Assembly: GCA_015067215.1 (NCBI GenBank)
Contig: SVMW01000004.1
Coordinates: 1-64,000 of the forward strand
Length of the DNA stretch: 64,000 bases
Reading direction: 5' to 3'
Source of the DNA: Oscillospiraceae bacterium
Lineage (GTDB): Bacteria; Bacillota; Clostridia; Oscillospirales; Ruminococcaceae
Shown: in pieces, positions 41,182-50,013 of the stretch
Numbering within the stretch: position 1 is the stretch's first letter
How the letters are laid out: the number at the start of each line of letters is the position of its first letter
Program-made: the position numbers and the translations under genes
Notes under the pieces: model-generated
Told to the model about the DNA's origin: nothing
The model's input: the letters and a program-made list of their open reading frames with translations, nothing else
The model's database searches: none

Positions 41182-42141
41182 ATGACCAGAGAAGAATTTT
41201 TTGCCAAACTGGATGCAAGGCTCAGCATTCTCAATGAAAAAGAACGCAAGGATATTATTGATGAATATCAGAGCCACATAGATTTTAAAATTCAGGACGG
41301 CAAAACCGAAGCACAGGCAATTGCAGATTTCGGCGACATTGATGACCTTGCTGCTGAAATTCTTGAAGCTTATCATATTGACAACAACGCTGCCAAAAGC
41401 AAAAGTCTTGAATATTACATAAAAGCCTGTGTTAACTTTATAAACCAGGTTACCGAGAGAATTTTAAGCCTTTCTCTCAGCGACATAGCAAGAATCATTG
41501 TGGAATTTATCGTTGTGCTGTTTGCAATATGGCTTGTTTCCATTCCGTTTGACATAGTAAGCAGTTCCATACGCAACACAATATGGACTTTGCAGCTTGG
41601 CGGCTTGTCCGAACTGCTCGCAGGCATTGTAAATCTGTTTTTCGAACTTATAAGCCTTGGCATTTCGTTTTTGATTATATACAGCTTTATCAAAACACGT
41701 ATTATGACCAAAACACCTGTTATGCCTAAATATGCAGAAAAAAGCAGCACAGCAGACTGCAATGTTAAATATACTGACAATCCACAGCAGAGCAGCTTTA
41801 ATCCTGAATATGCAAACTTTGATGTCAACACCGGAAAACCTCTTAAAAACAGAAAAACCCTTGGTGACGTGGGCAAAAGCAGCGGCGATTTTCTGGTAAA
41901 AATGATTGTCGCTATACTTAAAGTATTCCTCTTTATATGCATCTGGCTTCCGGGTGTATTCTGTTCCATAGGGTTCCTTATTGCCACTGCACTGCTTATT
42001 GTACTGCTTGTTTCCACAGGTATAGGTCTGTGGGGTTTAAACCTTATTGTTGCAGGCTGTGCGGTTATAAGCCTTGGGGTTACTGTATGGCTTACCGATG
42101 TGATTTTCGGAGGTAAAAAGAAAAATGAAGAAGTGCAGTAA
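41182..42141 (+). CDS. HAAS (DUF1700) domain membrane protein
   Basis: A 319-residue protein. The N-terminal 70 residues are a HAAS domain (REEFFAKLDARLSILNEKER, DIIDEYQSHIDFKI, AIADFGDIDDLAAEIL). Two groups of membrane helices follow (about 105-175 and 235-310), separated by a soluble Asn/Ser/Thr-rich loop. HAAS domains are thought to signal to PadR partners. The ribosome-binding site AAAGGAG lies at the end of padR. The next small ORF overlaps its 3' end by 17 nt. Confidence 0.88.
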   Translation: MTREEFFAKLDARLSILNEKERKDIIDEYQSHIDFKIQDGKTEAQAIADFGDIDDLAAEILEAYHIDNNAAKSKSLEYYIKACVNFINQVTERILSLSLSDIARIIVEFIVVLFAIWLVSIPFDIVSSSIRNTIWTLQLGGLSELLAGIVNLFFELISLGISFLIIYSFIKTRIMTKTPVMPKYAEKSSTADCNVKYTDNPQQSSFNPEYANFDVNTGKPLKNRKTLGDVGKSSGDFLVKMIVAILKVFLFICIWLPGVFCSIGFLIATALLIVLLVSTGIGLWGLNLIVAGCAVISLGVTVWLTDVIFGGKKKNEEVQ

Positions 42142-42220
42142 AAAACTGATTTGTGCAGTCATCTTTATGGCAACAGTCGCTGCAGCCATTGCAGCTTATA
42201 TAGTAAAAAGGAGCAGTTGA
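42125..42220 (+). CDS. 31-residue putative small membrane protein
   Basis: ATG at 42125 preceded by GGAGGT at about 10 nt. The product starts MKKCSKKLICAVIFMATV and continues with an Ala-rich hydrophobic stretch to VKRSS: one basic-flanked membrane helix with two cysteines. It overlaps the HAAS gene by 17 nt and ends 2 nt before the next start, so it fills the space in the operon exactly. Its ending region supplies the ribosome-binding site of the next gene, so it might instead be a leader that couples translation. Confidence 0.6.
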   Translation: MKKCSKKLICAVIFMATVAAAIAAYIVKRSS

Positions 42221-42222
42221 CT

Positions 42223-42738
42223 ATGAAAAAACTTATACTTTCCCTGATTTTCGGGGCAGTTTTTATCGGTGCAGGTGTTGGCGTGCTGTTTATGGAGCTT
42301 ACCGAGTTTACAACAGCCGAATATCTGCCATATGTAAAGCAGGAAAAAATTGAAACCTTTACCTTTACAGACAGCAATATTTTTGGTGAATCAGAAAACG
42401 AAAAAGCCAGAATAAACATTTATTTAGGCAAATATTTTGAAGACAGCGGAAAATTTGAAATTGTTGAAGACAAAACAGTTGATGGCGTAAGCATAACTGT
42501 AAGCTACCGCGGTAAAAAACCCCGTTTCTATTTCAGCGAACATTGGTATGACGAAGCCAATCAGGCGCAGGTATATCAACTTGACTGTTATACAGAAACA
42601 TATATGCCAAAGGATATTCTTGATGCAGCAAAATATATGTTCAGCCACAAAGTTGTGGTTACTGAACCTGCAAACTATCTCGTGGAAAATGTTGTGATAA
42701 AGACAAACCATCCCGAACTGATTTTGACATCCTACTAA
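42223..42738 (+). CDS. Membrane-anchored protein of unknown function in the PadR-HAAS operon
   Basis: A 171-residue product with one N-terminal hydrophobic segment (about 4-25), then a soluble beta-rich domain (EKIETFTFTDSNIFGESENE, INIYLGKYFEDSGKFEIV). It is reminiscent of the DUF4097-like putative adhesin proteins that accompany HAAS genes, but the match is not firm. Start at 42223 behind AAAAGGAG; the longer frame overlaps the small ORF. Terminator after the stop. Confidence 0.75.
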   Translation: MKKLILSLIFGAVFIGAGVGVLFMELTEFTTAEYLPYVKQEKIETFTFTDSNIFGESENEKARINIYLGKYFEDSGKFEIVEDKTVDGVSITVSYRGKKPRFYFSEHWYDEANQAQVYQLDCYTETYMPKDILDAAKYMFSHKVVVTEPANYLVENVVIKTNHPELILTSY

Positions 42739-42761
42739 CCTGAATATTTTACCCAAAAAGA

Positions 42762-42792
42762 AAAAGGCACTCAACTTTGAGTGCTTTTTTCT
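42762..42792 (+). terminator. Terminator of the padR-HAAS operon
   Basis: GCACTCA / TGAGTGC with a 4-nt loop followed by TTTTTT. Confidence 0.9.
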
Positions 42793-42843
42793 TCGATTAC
42801 AAATTTCTGTTTTGCGTTTTACCCCGGCAAAGCAGGCTTATAT

Positions 42844-42880
42844 AAAAAAGGCGTTGCTGTGTTATGCATACAGCAACGCC
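42844..42880 (-). terminator. Terminator of the second two-component operon
   Basis: GGCGTTGCTGT / ACAGCAACGCC followed on the minus strand by TTTTTTATA, directly beyond the histidine kinase stop. Confidence 0.9.
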
Positions 42881-42892
42881 TTATGTTTTTTA

Positions 42893-44311
42893 TTAAATTT
42901 CAAACCAGAATTCGGTGCCGAGACCTTCTTCGCTTTTCACGCCATACCGGAAATTATGGTTTTCCATAATCGATTTCACAATGGCAAGCCCGAGGCCTGT
43001 GCCTGTGCCGCCCTCGCCTTTGCGTGCACGGTAATATTTGTCAAACAGGTGTGGTATATCCTCCTGTTTAATACCGCTGCCCGAATCATAAACACTGATT
43101 TTTATTTTTCCGTTTTCCTGTATTTTAATTGCAATTGTCACCCTTGTATGTTCAGGTGTGTGCAGCAATGCATTGGAAACAAAATTGTGCAGTACCCTTT
43201 CCATAAGCTGTGCATCGGCAAAAACATATACCGATTCAGGTCCCGAATAGGCTATATGTCTGTTTTCCTTTTCAGCCTTGTTGGTGTATATTTCCACAAT
43301 TTCCTGGCACATGTCTGCAATGTCAAACTGTACAATGTTAAGCTTGTAGGCACCCTGTTTCAGTTTTGCATATTCAAGGGATGAACCAACCATACCCGAA
43401 AGTCTGTCCGCCTCATCAATAATGGTCTGCAGCTGCTGGTCACGGATTGTTTTGTTGTCGCCTGTGATATCCTTGATGCTTTCTGCATAGCCTTTGATAA
43501 TGGTCAGCGGTGTACGCAGGTCATGGGAAATACTTGCGATAAGCTCTCGCTGCAGTTCCTGACTGCGCTTGATTTCCTCCGTCATCATATTGAAATCGTG
43601 GGCAAGCTGACCCATTTCGTCAGTGGAATCCAGTTCCACCTTTACATCATAGTTTCCTTTTGCAATCTCCTTGGTCGCATTGGAAAGCTTGGTTATAGGA
43701 TGCAGAAACCACATTGTTATAACTGCAGAAGCAAGCACTGCAAGCAGCAGACCTACAAATGTGGCTGTCTGCAGCTGTGTACTTACAATTGTAACTATCG
43801 AGTCGGTACGGGAAAGGTTGGTGGATACGATAATTGTGTAGGTATCTTTATAGAATGTGCCTTTGACCGCCTGACGGTTACTGAGTTCGTCCACAAGGTG
43901 AATATTGTAATATTCCCTTGAATATTCCATGACATCTTCTCTCAGGGCAATTGCCTGCGGAGAGTCGATTGTTCTTTGTTTTGTATACGAACCCGAATCC
44001 TTTGCACCGTGCAGCTGGCAGGCGTCACCTATCCCTTCAAAAAGCACAATACCTTTGCCGTGTTCATCTGCAATTTCAATGCATACGCCCACATTTATAA
44101 AGTCGGAAATTTCTTCCAGAGTATTTTTTGTAAGTCCGTTTTTGTCAATTACCGCCTCAACGCTGTTCATCATCCTGCTCAGTTCGTTCTGGGTTGAAGC
44201 ATAGTACATCGGTTTGAACATAAGTACCGACATAATCCACATAAGAGCAATAACCCCCATGTTTACAAACAGGATAATGGCAATGAGTTTGGCTCTTATA
44301 CTGCTTCTCAT
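42893..44311 (-). CDS. Sensor histidine kinase (HAMP, HisKA)
   Basis: A 472-residue membrane sensor. Two membrane segments (about 8-31 and 182-203) flank an extracytoplasmic domain of about 150 residues. The HAMP region is followed by the phosphoacceptor H263 in IASISHDLRTPLTIIKGY. The ATPase motifs are NFVSNALLHTP, DSGSGI and GTGTGLGLAIV. It lies 16 nt behind its response regulator gene. The signal is unknown. Confidence 0.95.
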   Translation of the reverse strand: MRSSIRAKLIAIILFVNMGVIALMWIMSVLMFKPMYYASTQNELSRMMNSVEAVIDKNGLTKNTLEEISDFINVGVCIEIADEHGKGIVLFEGIGDACQLHGAKDSGSYTKQRTIDSPQAIALREDVMEYSREYYNIHLVDELSNRQAVKGTFYKDTYTIIVSTNLSRTDSIVTIVSTQLQTATFVGLLLAVLASAVITMWFLHPITKLSNATKEIAKGNYDVKVELDSTDEMGQLAHDFNMMTEEIKRSQELQRELIASISHDLRTPLTIIKGYAESIKDITGDNKTIRDQQLQTIIDEADRLSGMVGSSLEYAKLKQGAYKLNIVQFDIADMCQEIVEIYTNKAEKENRHIAYSGPESVYVFADAQLMERVLHNFVSNALLHTPEHTRVTIAIKIQENGKIKISVYDSGSGIKQEDIPHLFDKYYRARKGEGGTGTGLGLAIVKSIMENHNFRYGVKSEEGLGTEFWFEI

Positions 44312-44327
44312 CTAAATTTTCCTTTAA

Positions 44328-45005
44328 TTATTCTTTTGGTTCAAATTTGTAGCCTACGCCCCATACTGTTTCAATGCAGTCACGGTATTCTTTAAGGTGG
44401 CTGCGCAGCATTTTGATGTGTGTATCAACTGTTCTGTCTTCGCCAAAATAGTCATAGTTCCACACCTTAAGCAGAATTCTTTCACGGGAAAGCGCAACAC
44501 CTTTGTTCTGTACAAGACATACAAGCAGGTCAAATTCCTTTGGTGTTACATTGATGTATTCACCTTTGATTTTGATGCTGTGGCTTGGCACGTCGATAAC
44601 AAGGTCGCCAAAAATATATTTTTCATTGTTTTCGGTAAGTTCCGGGTTTGCACGAAGTGCAACAGCCTTTACTCGCGCCATAAGTTCCTTTGGAGAAAAT
44701 GGTTTTACAACATAGTCGTCTGTGCCTGCTTCAAAACCTGTTATTTTGTCATATTCTTCACCTTTTGCGGAAAGAATGATTACCGGTGTTTTAAAGCCAC
44801 GGGTTCTCATTTCCTTAAGGCAGGTAATGCCGTCCATAAACGGCATCATAACGTCAAGGATAACAAGGTCAATGTCTCCTTTTGTAATAATGTTAAGGGC
44901 TTCGATGCCATCTTTGGCAAATTCTGTTTCATAACCTGCCACTGTAAGATACTGGCCTATAAGTTCGCGGATTTTTGGTTCGTCATCAACAACTAAAATT
45001 TTCAT
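44328..45005 (-). CDS. OmpR/PhoB-family response regulator
   Basis: A 225-residue regulator with acidic pocket DD at 7-8, phosphoacceptor D51 in LVILDVMMPFMDG and the lysine in VVKPFSPKEL. The winged helix includes YINVTPKEFDLLVCLVQN and RTVDTHIKMLRSHL. It is cotranscribed with the kinase downstream and is the first gene of its operon. Confidence 0.96.
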   Translation of the reverse strand: MKILVVDDEPKIRELIGQYLTVAGYETEFAKDGIEALNIITKGDIDLVILDVMMPFMDGITCLKEMRTRGFKTPVIILSAKGEEYDKITGFEAGTDDYVVKPFSPKELMARVKAVALRANPELTENNEKYIFGDLVIDVPSHSIKIKGEYINVTPKEFDLLVCLVQNKGVALSRERILLKVWNYDYFGEDRTVDTHIKMLRSHLKEYRDCIETVWGVGYKFEPKE

Positions 45006-45082
45006 AGTATTGAACCTCTCTTTTAAATTTGTTTTTAAACTATATTTCCCATTAAATATATCGTTTTGTCACAATATTATAT

Positions 45083-45110
45083 TGTATATAATAAAACCTA
45101 TAAGTTACAA
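45083..45110 (-). promoter_or_regulatory. Possible promoter of the second two-component operon
   Basis: TTGTAA-N16-TATACA on the minus strand. Two TGTGAAA(A/T) direct repeats at 45114-45129 lie just upstream of its -35 box and could bind a response regulator. Confidence 0.4.
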
Positions 45111-45176
45111 TTTTGTGAAAATGTGAAATCCGTCAATGAATTTTTTTGTTTTTATCAATTATACATCCTTCAAACA

Positions 45177-45209
45177 CAAAAAACCACCTGATTAAAGACA
45201 ATCAGGTGG
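45177..45209 (-). terminator. Terminator of the DUF512-der-plsY operon
   Basis: CCACCTGATT / AATCAGGTGG with a 6-nt loop followed on the minus strand by TTTTTTG. Confidence 0.92.
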
Positions 45210-45217
45210 CATTTTAT

Positions 45218-45922
45218 TTATTTTTTATCCTTATTCTGACCGAATTTGTATTCAGTACCGTTAAGCAGACGTTTTATGTTTGTACGGTGTGACCAGATGA
45301 TTGCAGACGGGAAAACCACCGCGGCAATAAGATTAGGCACCGAAACTGTCTGTGTGATATAAACCTGGATAAATGTCCAGATTATATATGTCGGCGGTGC
45401 AATAATGCTGCCGAGAGACACTATTTTGGTTGTAAACACAATGATAAAGAACAGCATAAGGGCTGTGAGCAGTGTAATTGGTGTAACTGCTATCATTGAA
45501 CCTGCAATAACACTTACACCCTTTCCGCCTTTGAAACCAAAATAAATCGGAAACATATGGCCAAGAAATGCGCCCAGCACTGCAATGTACAAACCTATTT
45601 CCATATAAATATTGTTAGAGAAATAGATTTCTTTGCCGAACATATTGAAGGCAAAGTTGAGTTCTTCTGTCACCGGTGTTCCCAGAAAGAGAAATCTTGC
45701 CACAAGCACTGAGACTGTGCCTTTAAGCACGTCACCTGTAATTGTAAGTGCAGCTGCCTTTTTACCAAAGGTGCGCAGAACATTTGTCATGCCCGCATTG
45801 CCGCTTCCGAAGCTGCGGATATCTTTTTTGTAGATACCTTTACTTACAATAATTGAAAAGGAGAGTGAACCCAGCAGATATGCTTCTATAAAAATGATTA
45901 TCCATTTAACCCAGAATATCAT
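45218..45922 (-). CDS. plsY: Acyl-phosphate:glycerol-3-phosphate acyltransferase
   Basis: Membrane enzyme that acylates glycerol-3-phosphate using acyl-phosphate. The 234-residue protein has the three family motifs: GSLSFSIIVSKG with DIRSFGSGNAGMTNVLRTFG, HMFPIYFGFKGGKGV, and the later helix LAAV region. It is about 30 residues longer than the usual form because of a loop near 75-100. The ATG overlaps the der stop by one base. Confidence 0.94.
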   Translation of the reverse strand: MIFWVKWIIIFIEAYLLGSLSFSIIVSKGIYKKDIRSFGSGNAGMTNVLRTFGKKAAALTITGDVLKGTVSVLVARFLFLGTPVTEELNFAFNMFGKEIYFSNNIYMEIGLYIAVLGAFLGHMFPIYFGFKGGKGVSVIAGSMIAVTPITLLTALMLFFIIVFTTKIVSLGSIIAPPTYIIWTFIQVYITQTVSVPNLIAAVVFPSAIIWSHRTNIKRLLNGTEYKFGQNKDKK

Positions 45923-47244
45923 CAGCTGTCTCCTCTCTCACGGATAATAAGCTTCATAGGTGTGCCTTCAAGACCGAATACTTCTCTTATCTGGTTTTCA
46001 ATGTATCTCTGATATGAGAAATGGAACAGCTGCTTGTTATTGCAGAAAGCTACAAATGTCGGCGGTCTTGTGCCAATCTGAGTCATATAGTAAATTTTAA
46101 GGCGCTTGCCTTTGTCACTTGGCGGCTGAACACGCTGAACAGCACGTGCAAGGATATCATTGAGAACACCTGTTGTTGTACGGAAAGAGTTCTGGTTGTC
46201 AACAAATTTGATAAGTTCAAACAGCTTGTCCAGTCTCTGACCTGTTTTTGCAGAGATAAAAATGATTGGTGCATAACTCATAAAAGAGAAATCTTCCATA
46301 AGCTTTTTGCGCATTATATCCATTGTTTTATCATCTTTTTCTACAGCATCCCATTTGTTCACTGCAATGATACAAGCCTTGCCCTGTTCGTGTGCAAAAC
46401 CTGCCACTTTGGAGTCCTGTTCGGTAAAACCAACTGTACCGTCAATCATGATTACACATACATTGCTGCGTTCAACAGCCGCAAGTGCACGCACGACGGA
46501 AAAGCGTTCAACACCGTCTTCGACATTGCCACGTTTGCGCATGCCTGCTGTGTCAGTGAAGATAAATTTACCATGCTGGTTTTCCACATAACTGTCAACA
46601 GCATCACGGGTTGTGCCGCTTTCATCACGGACAATCATTCTGTCTTCACCGATAATTCTGTTTATAAGGCTGGATTTGCCAACATTAGGACGTCCGATAA
46701 CCGCCACACGGATTCTTTCGTCGTTGTCTTCTTCCTCTTCTTCAAAATTGATATATTTGAAGCATTCATCAAGGATATCACCTGTACCGTGGCCGTGCAC
46801 TGAAGAAACAGGAAACGGGTCACCCAGACCAAGTGAATAGAACTCGTAAATATCATCGCTGATTTTACCAACGCTGTCACATTTGTTTACTACAAGCACA
46901 ACAGGCTTGCCGCTTTTAAGCAGCATTGTTGCTACATCGTAGTCATTTGCTGTAACACCTGTACGGATATCTGTTACAAACAGAATAACCTGTGCTGTGT
47001 CAATAGCAATCTGAGCCTGTTCACGGATGTGTTTGAACACGCTTTCGTTGTCTCTTGGTTCGATACCGCCTGTATCAACCAGCAAAAATTCTTTATCCAG
47101 CCAGGTAGCTTCTGCATAGATTCTGTCACGGGTTACGCCCGGTGTATCTTCAACTATGCTGATGCGCTGACCAACTATTTTGTTAAAAAGTGTAGATTTA
47201 CCCACGTTCGGGCGGCCTACAATCGCAATAATCGGTTTTGCCAT
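45922..47244 (-). CDS. der: Ribosome biogenesis GTPase Der (EngA)
   Basis: Double-G-domain GTPase that helps assemble the 50S subunit. The 440-residue protein has G1 GRPNVGKST at about 9-17 and again near 183, two DTAG/DTGG G3 motifs (LLVDTGGIE, IFTDTAGMRKRG), two NKxD motifs (VVNKCD, AVNKWD) and a KH-like C-terminal domain with PPTFVAFCNNK. It lies 3 nt behind the DUF512 gene and overlaps plsY by one base. Confidence 0.97.
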   Translation of the reverse strand: MAKPIIAIVGRPNVGKSTLFNKIVGQRISIVEDTPGVTRDRIYAEATWLDKEFLLVDTGGIEPRDNESVFKHIREQAQIAIDTAQVILFVTDIRTGVTANDYDVATMLLKSGKPVVLVVNKCDSVGKISDDIYEFYSLGLGDPFPVSSVHGHGTGDILDECFKYINFEEEEEDNDERIRVAVIGRPNVGKSSLINRIIGEDRMIVRDESGTTRDAVDSYVENQHGKFIFTDTAGMRKRGNVEDGVERFSVVRALAAVERSNVCVIMIDGTVGFTEQDSKVAGFAHEQGKACIIAVNKWDAVEKDDKTMDIMRKKLMEDFSFMSYAPIIFISAKTGQRLDKLFELIKFVDNQNSFRTTTGVLNDILARAVQRVQPPSDKGKRLKIYYMTQIGTRPPTFVAFCNNKQLFHFSYQRYIENQIREVFGLEGTPMKLIIRERGDS

Positions 47245-47247
47245 TTT

Positions 47248-48561
47248 TTACACCTCTTTCAGAATGCCGGACAGCAGATCATAGCCGTCACAGCTGTAAA
47301 ATTCCACATTTGTGCCAAGCTGACTTTCCAGCTGAGGCACTGTCATATCATCAAGGAAAATATCAGCATTATCGCTGAGAACATCCCTGCACAGACAAAG
47401 TCTGTCCGTTCTGAGATTTCCTTTGAGTTGTTTTACAAGGTCGGTACCTGTCAGCAGGCCTGTTACCGAAACATTTCCGCCAAAAAATTCATTTTTAACC
47501 TTGTGAACATATATTTTAACTTTATCTCCATACTTTTCCATTGCCATATCTGTCATTTTGCAAAGTACAGGATAAAAGCTTTCGCCCGTTGCTATATCCA
47601 CCGCAACATCACATTTTGCGGTTTCATTATAATTCATATCATCAACAAAATTATCGATAAAGGTACACACCATACCCACACCGTTTTCAATCTGCGGAAA
47701 ACCTTCGTAGTAGTCCGCATCCGGGATATCATACCCCGCATTGAGATAGAATTCATCGGAAAGATAGATAAGTCTTGTGCCGTGCTGACGGTAAAAATCT
47801 TCAGTTGCATTATACACAAGTTCAATTACCTCTTTTGCAGCTTCGCTGTCAAAAGTTTCAGCTTTCACAAGCCCGTCGCGGTATCTTGTAAGGCCGATAG
47901 GAACAATTGAAACGCTCTGCACTGCAGGGTAAAGGGACTGCAAATCCCTGATTGTTCTTTTAAGTTCTTCCCCGTCATTTACTCCTTTGCAAAGCACAAT
48001 CTGACAGTTCATTTTAATGTCAGCTGCTGCAAATTCCTTCATTCTGTCCATAATTTCACAGGCACGCGGGTTTTTCATCATTTCAACACGCAGCTGTGGG
48101 TTTGTGGTGTGGACAGAAACATTTATAGGAGAAATACGCACCTTTTTGATGCGGTCAAATTCTTTTTGTGTAAGGTTAGTCAGCGTTACATAGTTACCGA
48201 AAAGGAACGACAGCCTTTCGTCATCATCCTTGAAATACAAAGGTTCTCTCAGGCCTTTTGGCAGCTGGTCGATAAAGCAGAACATACACTTGTTTTTACA
48301 GTGATGATGCTTATCGATAAGGTATGTTTCAAATTCAAGGCCCAGAGTGTCATATTCGTCCTTGTTTTTTATCAGCACGGTTCTGCGGTGACCGTCTGCA
48401 CAAACAAGTTCTGCAGTAAGGTTTTTGTTGGCCTGATAAAACTGCAGATCAAGCATATCGTTGATTTCTTCACCGTTTATCATAACCAGTGTATCCCCTG
48501 CCATAATGCCGTTTTTATAGGCAATAGAGCCTTTTTCAACACCTTTTATAAGTACAGCCAT
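47248..48561 (-). CDS. DUF512 family radical SAM-like protein with PDZ domain
   Basis: A 437-residue protein of unknown substrate. An N-terminal PDZ-like domain (IMAGDTLVMINGEEINDMLD) is followed by a radical SAM-type cluster motif at C88, C92 and C95 (HHHCKNKCMFCFID), a TIM-barrel-like core, and the C-terminal DUF512 domain. It commonly neighbours der in Clostridia, as here, which hints at a ribosome or translation link, unproven. An AAAAGGAGAG site precedes the start. Confidence 0.93.
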   Translation of the reverse strand: MAVLIKGVEKGSIAYKNGIMAGDTLVMINGEEINDMLDLQFYQANKNLTAELVCADGHRRTVLIKNKDEYDTLGLEFETYLIDKHHHCKNKCMFCFIDQLPKGLREPLYFKDDDERLSFLFGNYVTLTNLTQKEFDRIKKVRISPINVSVHTTNPQLRVEMMKNPRACEIMDRMKEFAAADIKMNCQIVLCKGVNDGEELKRTIRDLQSLYPAVQSVSIVPIGLTRYRDGLVKAETFDSEAAKEVIELVYNATEDFYRQHGTRLIYLSDEFYLNAGYDIPDADYYEGFPQIENGVGMVCTFIDNFVDDMNYNETAKCDVAVDIATGESFYPVLCKMTDMAMEKYGDKVKIYVHKVKNEFFGGNVSVTGLLTGTDLVKQLKGNLRTDRLCLCRDVLSDNADIFLDDMTVPQLESQLGTNVEFYSCDGYDLLSGILKEV

Positions 48562-48667
48562 CTGACTCTCCTTTTCAGTATAAGCACTTTACGCTTTTGT
48601 AATGCATATTATTTCAGTTTAATATTGTACCATAAACAATAAAAAAATTCCACAAAAATCTGCACAA

Positions 48668-48697
48668 TAAAAAAGGGCAGAACTTTCGCTCTACCCT
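48668..48697 (-). terminator. Terminator of yceD-rpmF
   Basis: AGGGTAGAGC / GTTCTGCCCT (with G-U pairs) and a GAAA loop, followed on the minus strand by TTTTTT. Confidence 0.88.
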
Positions 48698-48716
48698 TAC
48701 ACTTACTATTTGTTAA

Positions 48717-48899
48717 TTAAGCTTCTTTTTTGATTACAGCTTTGCCTTTGTAGTAACCACAGCTTTTGCAAACTTTATGTGGAAGTGTTAATTCACCACA
48801 CTGTGCACATTTAACAAATGATGGTGCAGTTAATTTCCATACGTTAGAACGTCTTTTATCTCTTCTAGCTTTTGAAACTTTTCTCTTTGGTACTGCCAT
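48717..48899 (-). CDS. rpmF: 50S ribosomal protein L32
   Basis: A 60-residue basic protein with MAVPKRKVSKARRDKRRS at the start and a zinc-binding C-x2-C...C-x2-C pair (CAQCGELTLPHKVCKSC). It is the Zn-containing form of L32. It follows the yceD gene after 19 nt, the usual pairing. Confidence 0.98.
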   Translation of the reverse strand: MAVPKRKVSKARRDKRRSNVWKLTAPSFVKCAQCGELTLPHKVCKSCGYYKGKAVIKKEA

Positions 48900-48918
48900 G
48901 CTTTAGCACCTCCTCTGA

Positions 48919-49419
48919 TTATTCATCGTCTTGTAATAATTGTTTTAAAATTAATAACCTTGGGTCAATCTGTTTATCTTCACAGCCGCAGTTTTCCTCT
49001 TTTGGTCTGCCACAGTACTGGCACAGTCCCTGACAATCTTCGCTGCACACAAGTGCATTTGGAATTTCGAGGGAAAGTTCCTGATAAACAAGTTGTTTTA
49101 CGTCAAGTGTGTTGTCACTGCTTACGGGGATTTCGGGGTCCGGTTGTGTGAGGATGTCCGGTGTTACCACAAATTCCTGAGAGAAATTGAATTCTCTGCT
49201 AAACAGCTTCAAACATCTTGCGCAACTGCACACAGCAGTTGCATTTACGTTAAGCTTTATAAACGTTTCGCCGTTACCTTTACGCAGTTCAAGTTCGGCC
49301 TTGACCGGCTGTTCAAAGGTTGCGTCACAGCTTATTTCTTCTTGGCTGAAATCAAATTCCAGCAGCAGCTGTTTGGCTTTTTCTTCCCCTTGGAAGACTT
49401 TGGTGAGATTAACTAACAT
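48919..49419 (-). CDS. YceD family protein (DUF177)
   Basis: A 166-residue protein of the DUF177 family linked to 23S rRNA or L32 accumulation. Conserved parts are VTATAVCSCARCLKLFSREF and the Cys-rich end LVCSEDCQGLCQYCGRPKEE with CGC, which may bind zinc. Next gene is rpmF. A perfect-consensus promoter lies just upstream, as fits a ribosomal unit. Confidence 0.92.
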   Translation of the reverse strand: MLVNLTKVFQGEEKAKQLLLEFDFSQEEISCDATFEQPVKAELELRKGNGETFIKLNVNATAVCSCARCLKLFSREFNFSQEFVVTPDILTQPDPEIPVSSDNTLDVKQLVYQELSLEIPNALVCSEDCQGLCQYCGRPKEENCGCEDKQIDPRLLILKQLLQDDE

Positions 49420-49445
49420 AAAGCACCTCTTTAGGTCACTTAAAT

Positions 49446-49474
49446 ATTATATATACCTTTATCAACTTTGTCAA
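49446..49474 (-). promoter_or_regulatory. Consensus sigma-A promoter of yceD-rpmF
   Basis: TTGACA-N17-TATAAT on the minus strand, 27 nt upstream of the yceD start. Confidence 0.9.
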
Positions 49475-49515
49475 GGAAAAAATGGCTATATTTAAGGACT
49501 TTTTTACATAAATCA

Positions 49516-49547
49516 GTGCAGCAGACCACACAAATGGACTACTGCAC
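49516..49547 (-). terminator. Possible weak terminator of the P-loop gene
   Basis: GTGCAGTAGTCC / GGTCTGCTGCAC imperfect hairpin downstream of the P-loop protein gene. It lacks a proper T-run, so termination here is uncertain. Confidence 0.35.
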
Positions 49548-49575
49548 CGTCATTTTTCAAAATATGTATCTTTAA

Positions 49576-49977
49576 TTAAAGATATTTTTTAACTTCTTCC
49601 GGAAGTTCAGAAACATCAGCAGAAACTGTGAACACAACAACTTTGTCAGCTGTGAGTGGTTCAATTTTTGCAAGAAGTTCTTCAAAGTCTTCCATATCAT
49701 GTTCAAGCACCTTGAGGATGCCGTCTACATAAATCTGTTCGATATCGTAGTTGCTTGCACATACGCCAGCAAAGAAACCGTAAAAACGTTTGCAGCCTTT
49801 GATTTTGTATTCATCAACGTCGATAAGACGAACGCTTGCAGGAACATTGTGTGTAAGCTGCATGCCTTTTTCAATGCAAACGATGTTGCCTTTAACTTTT
49901 GGAAGGTTTTCATTGATCATGTCAACCATCACTTTTGTTTTGCCTGTACCTTTATTACCAACTATCAATTTAATCAT
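49576..49977 (-). CDS. Small P-loop ATP-binding protein, function unknown
   Basis: A 133-residue soluble protein with an N-terminal Walker A GNKGTGKT at 7-14 and acidic strands IEQIYVDGILK and KVVVFTVSADVSELP. It looks like a minimal P-loop NTPase of a group common in Clostridia, without any other recognisable domain. An AAGGAGG site precedes the ATG. It sits between yceD and pgi, and I see no clear partner. Confidence 0.75.
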   Translation of the reverse strand: MIKLIVGNKGTGKTKVMVDMINENLPKVKGNIVCIEKGMQLTHNVPASVRLIDVDEYKIKGCKRFYGFFAGVCASNYDIEQIYVDGILKVLEHDMEDFEELLAKIEPLTADKVVVFTVSADVSELPEEVKKYL

Positions 49978-50013
49978 AGTGGGATTCCTCCTTATATTTA
50001 ACGCATTCGCGTA

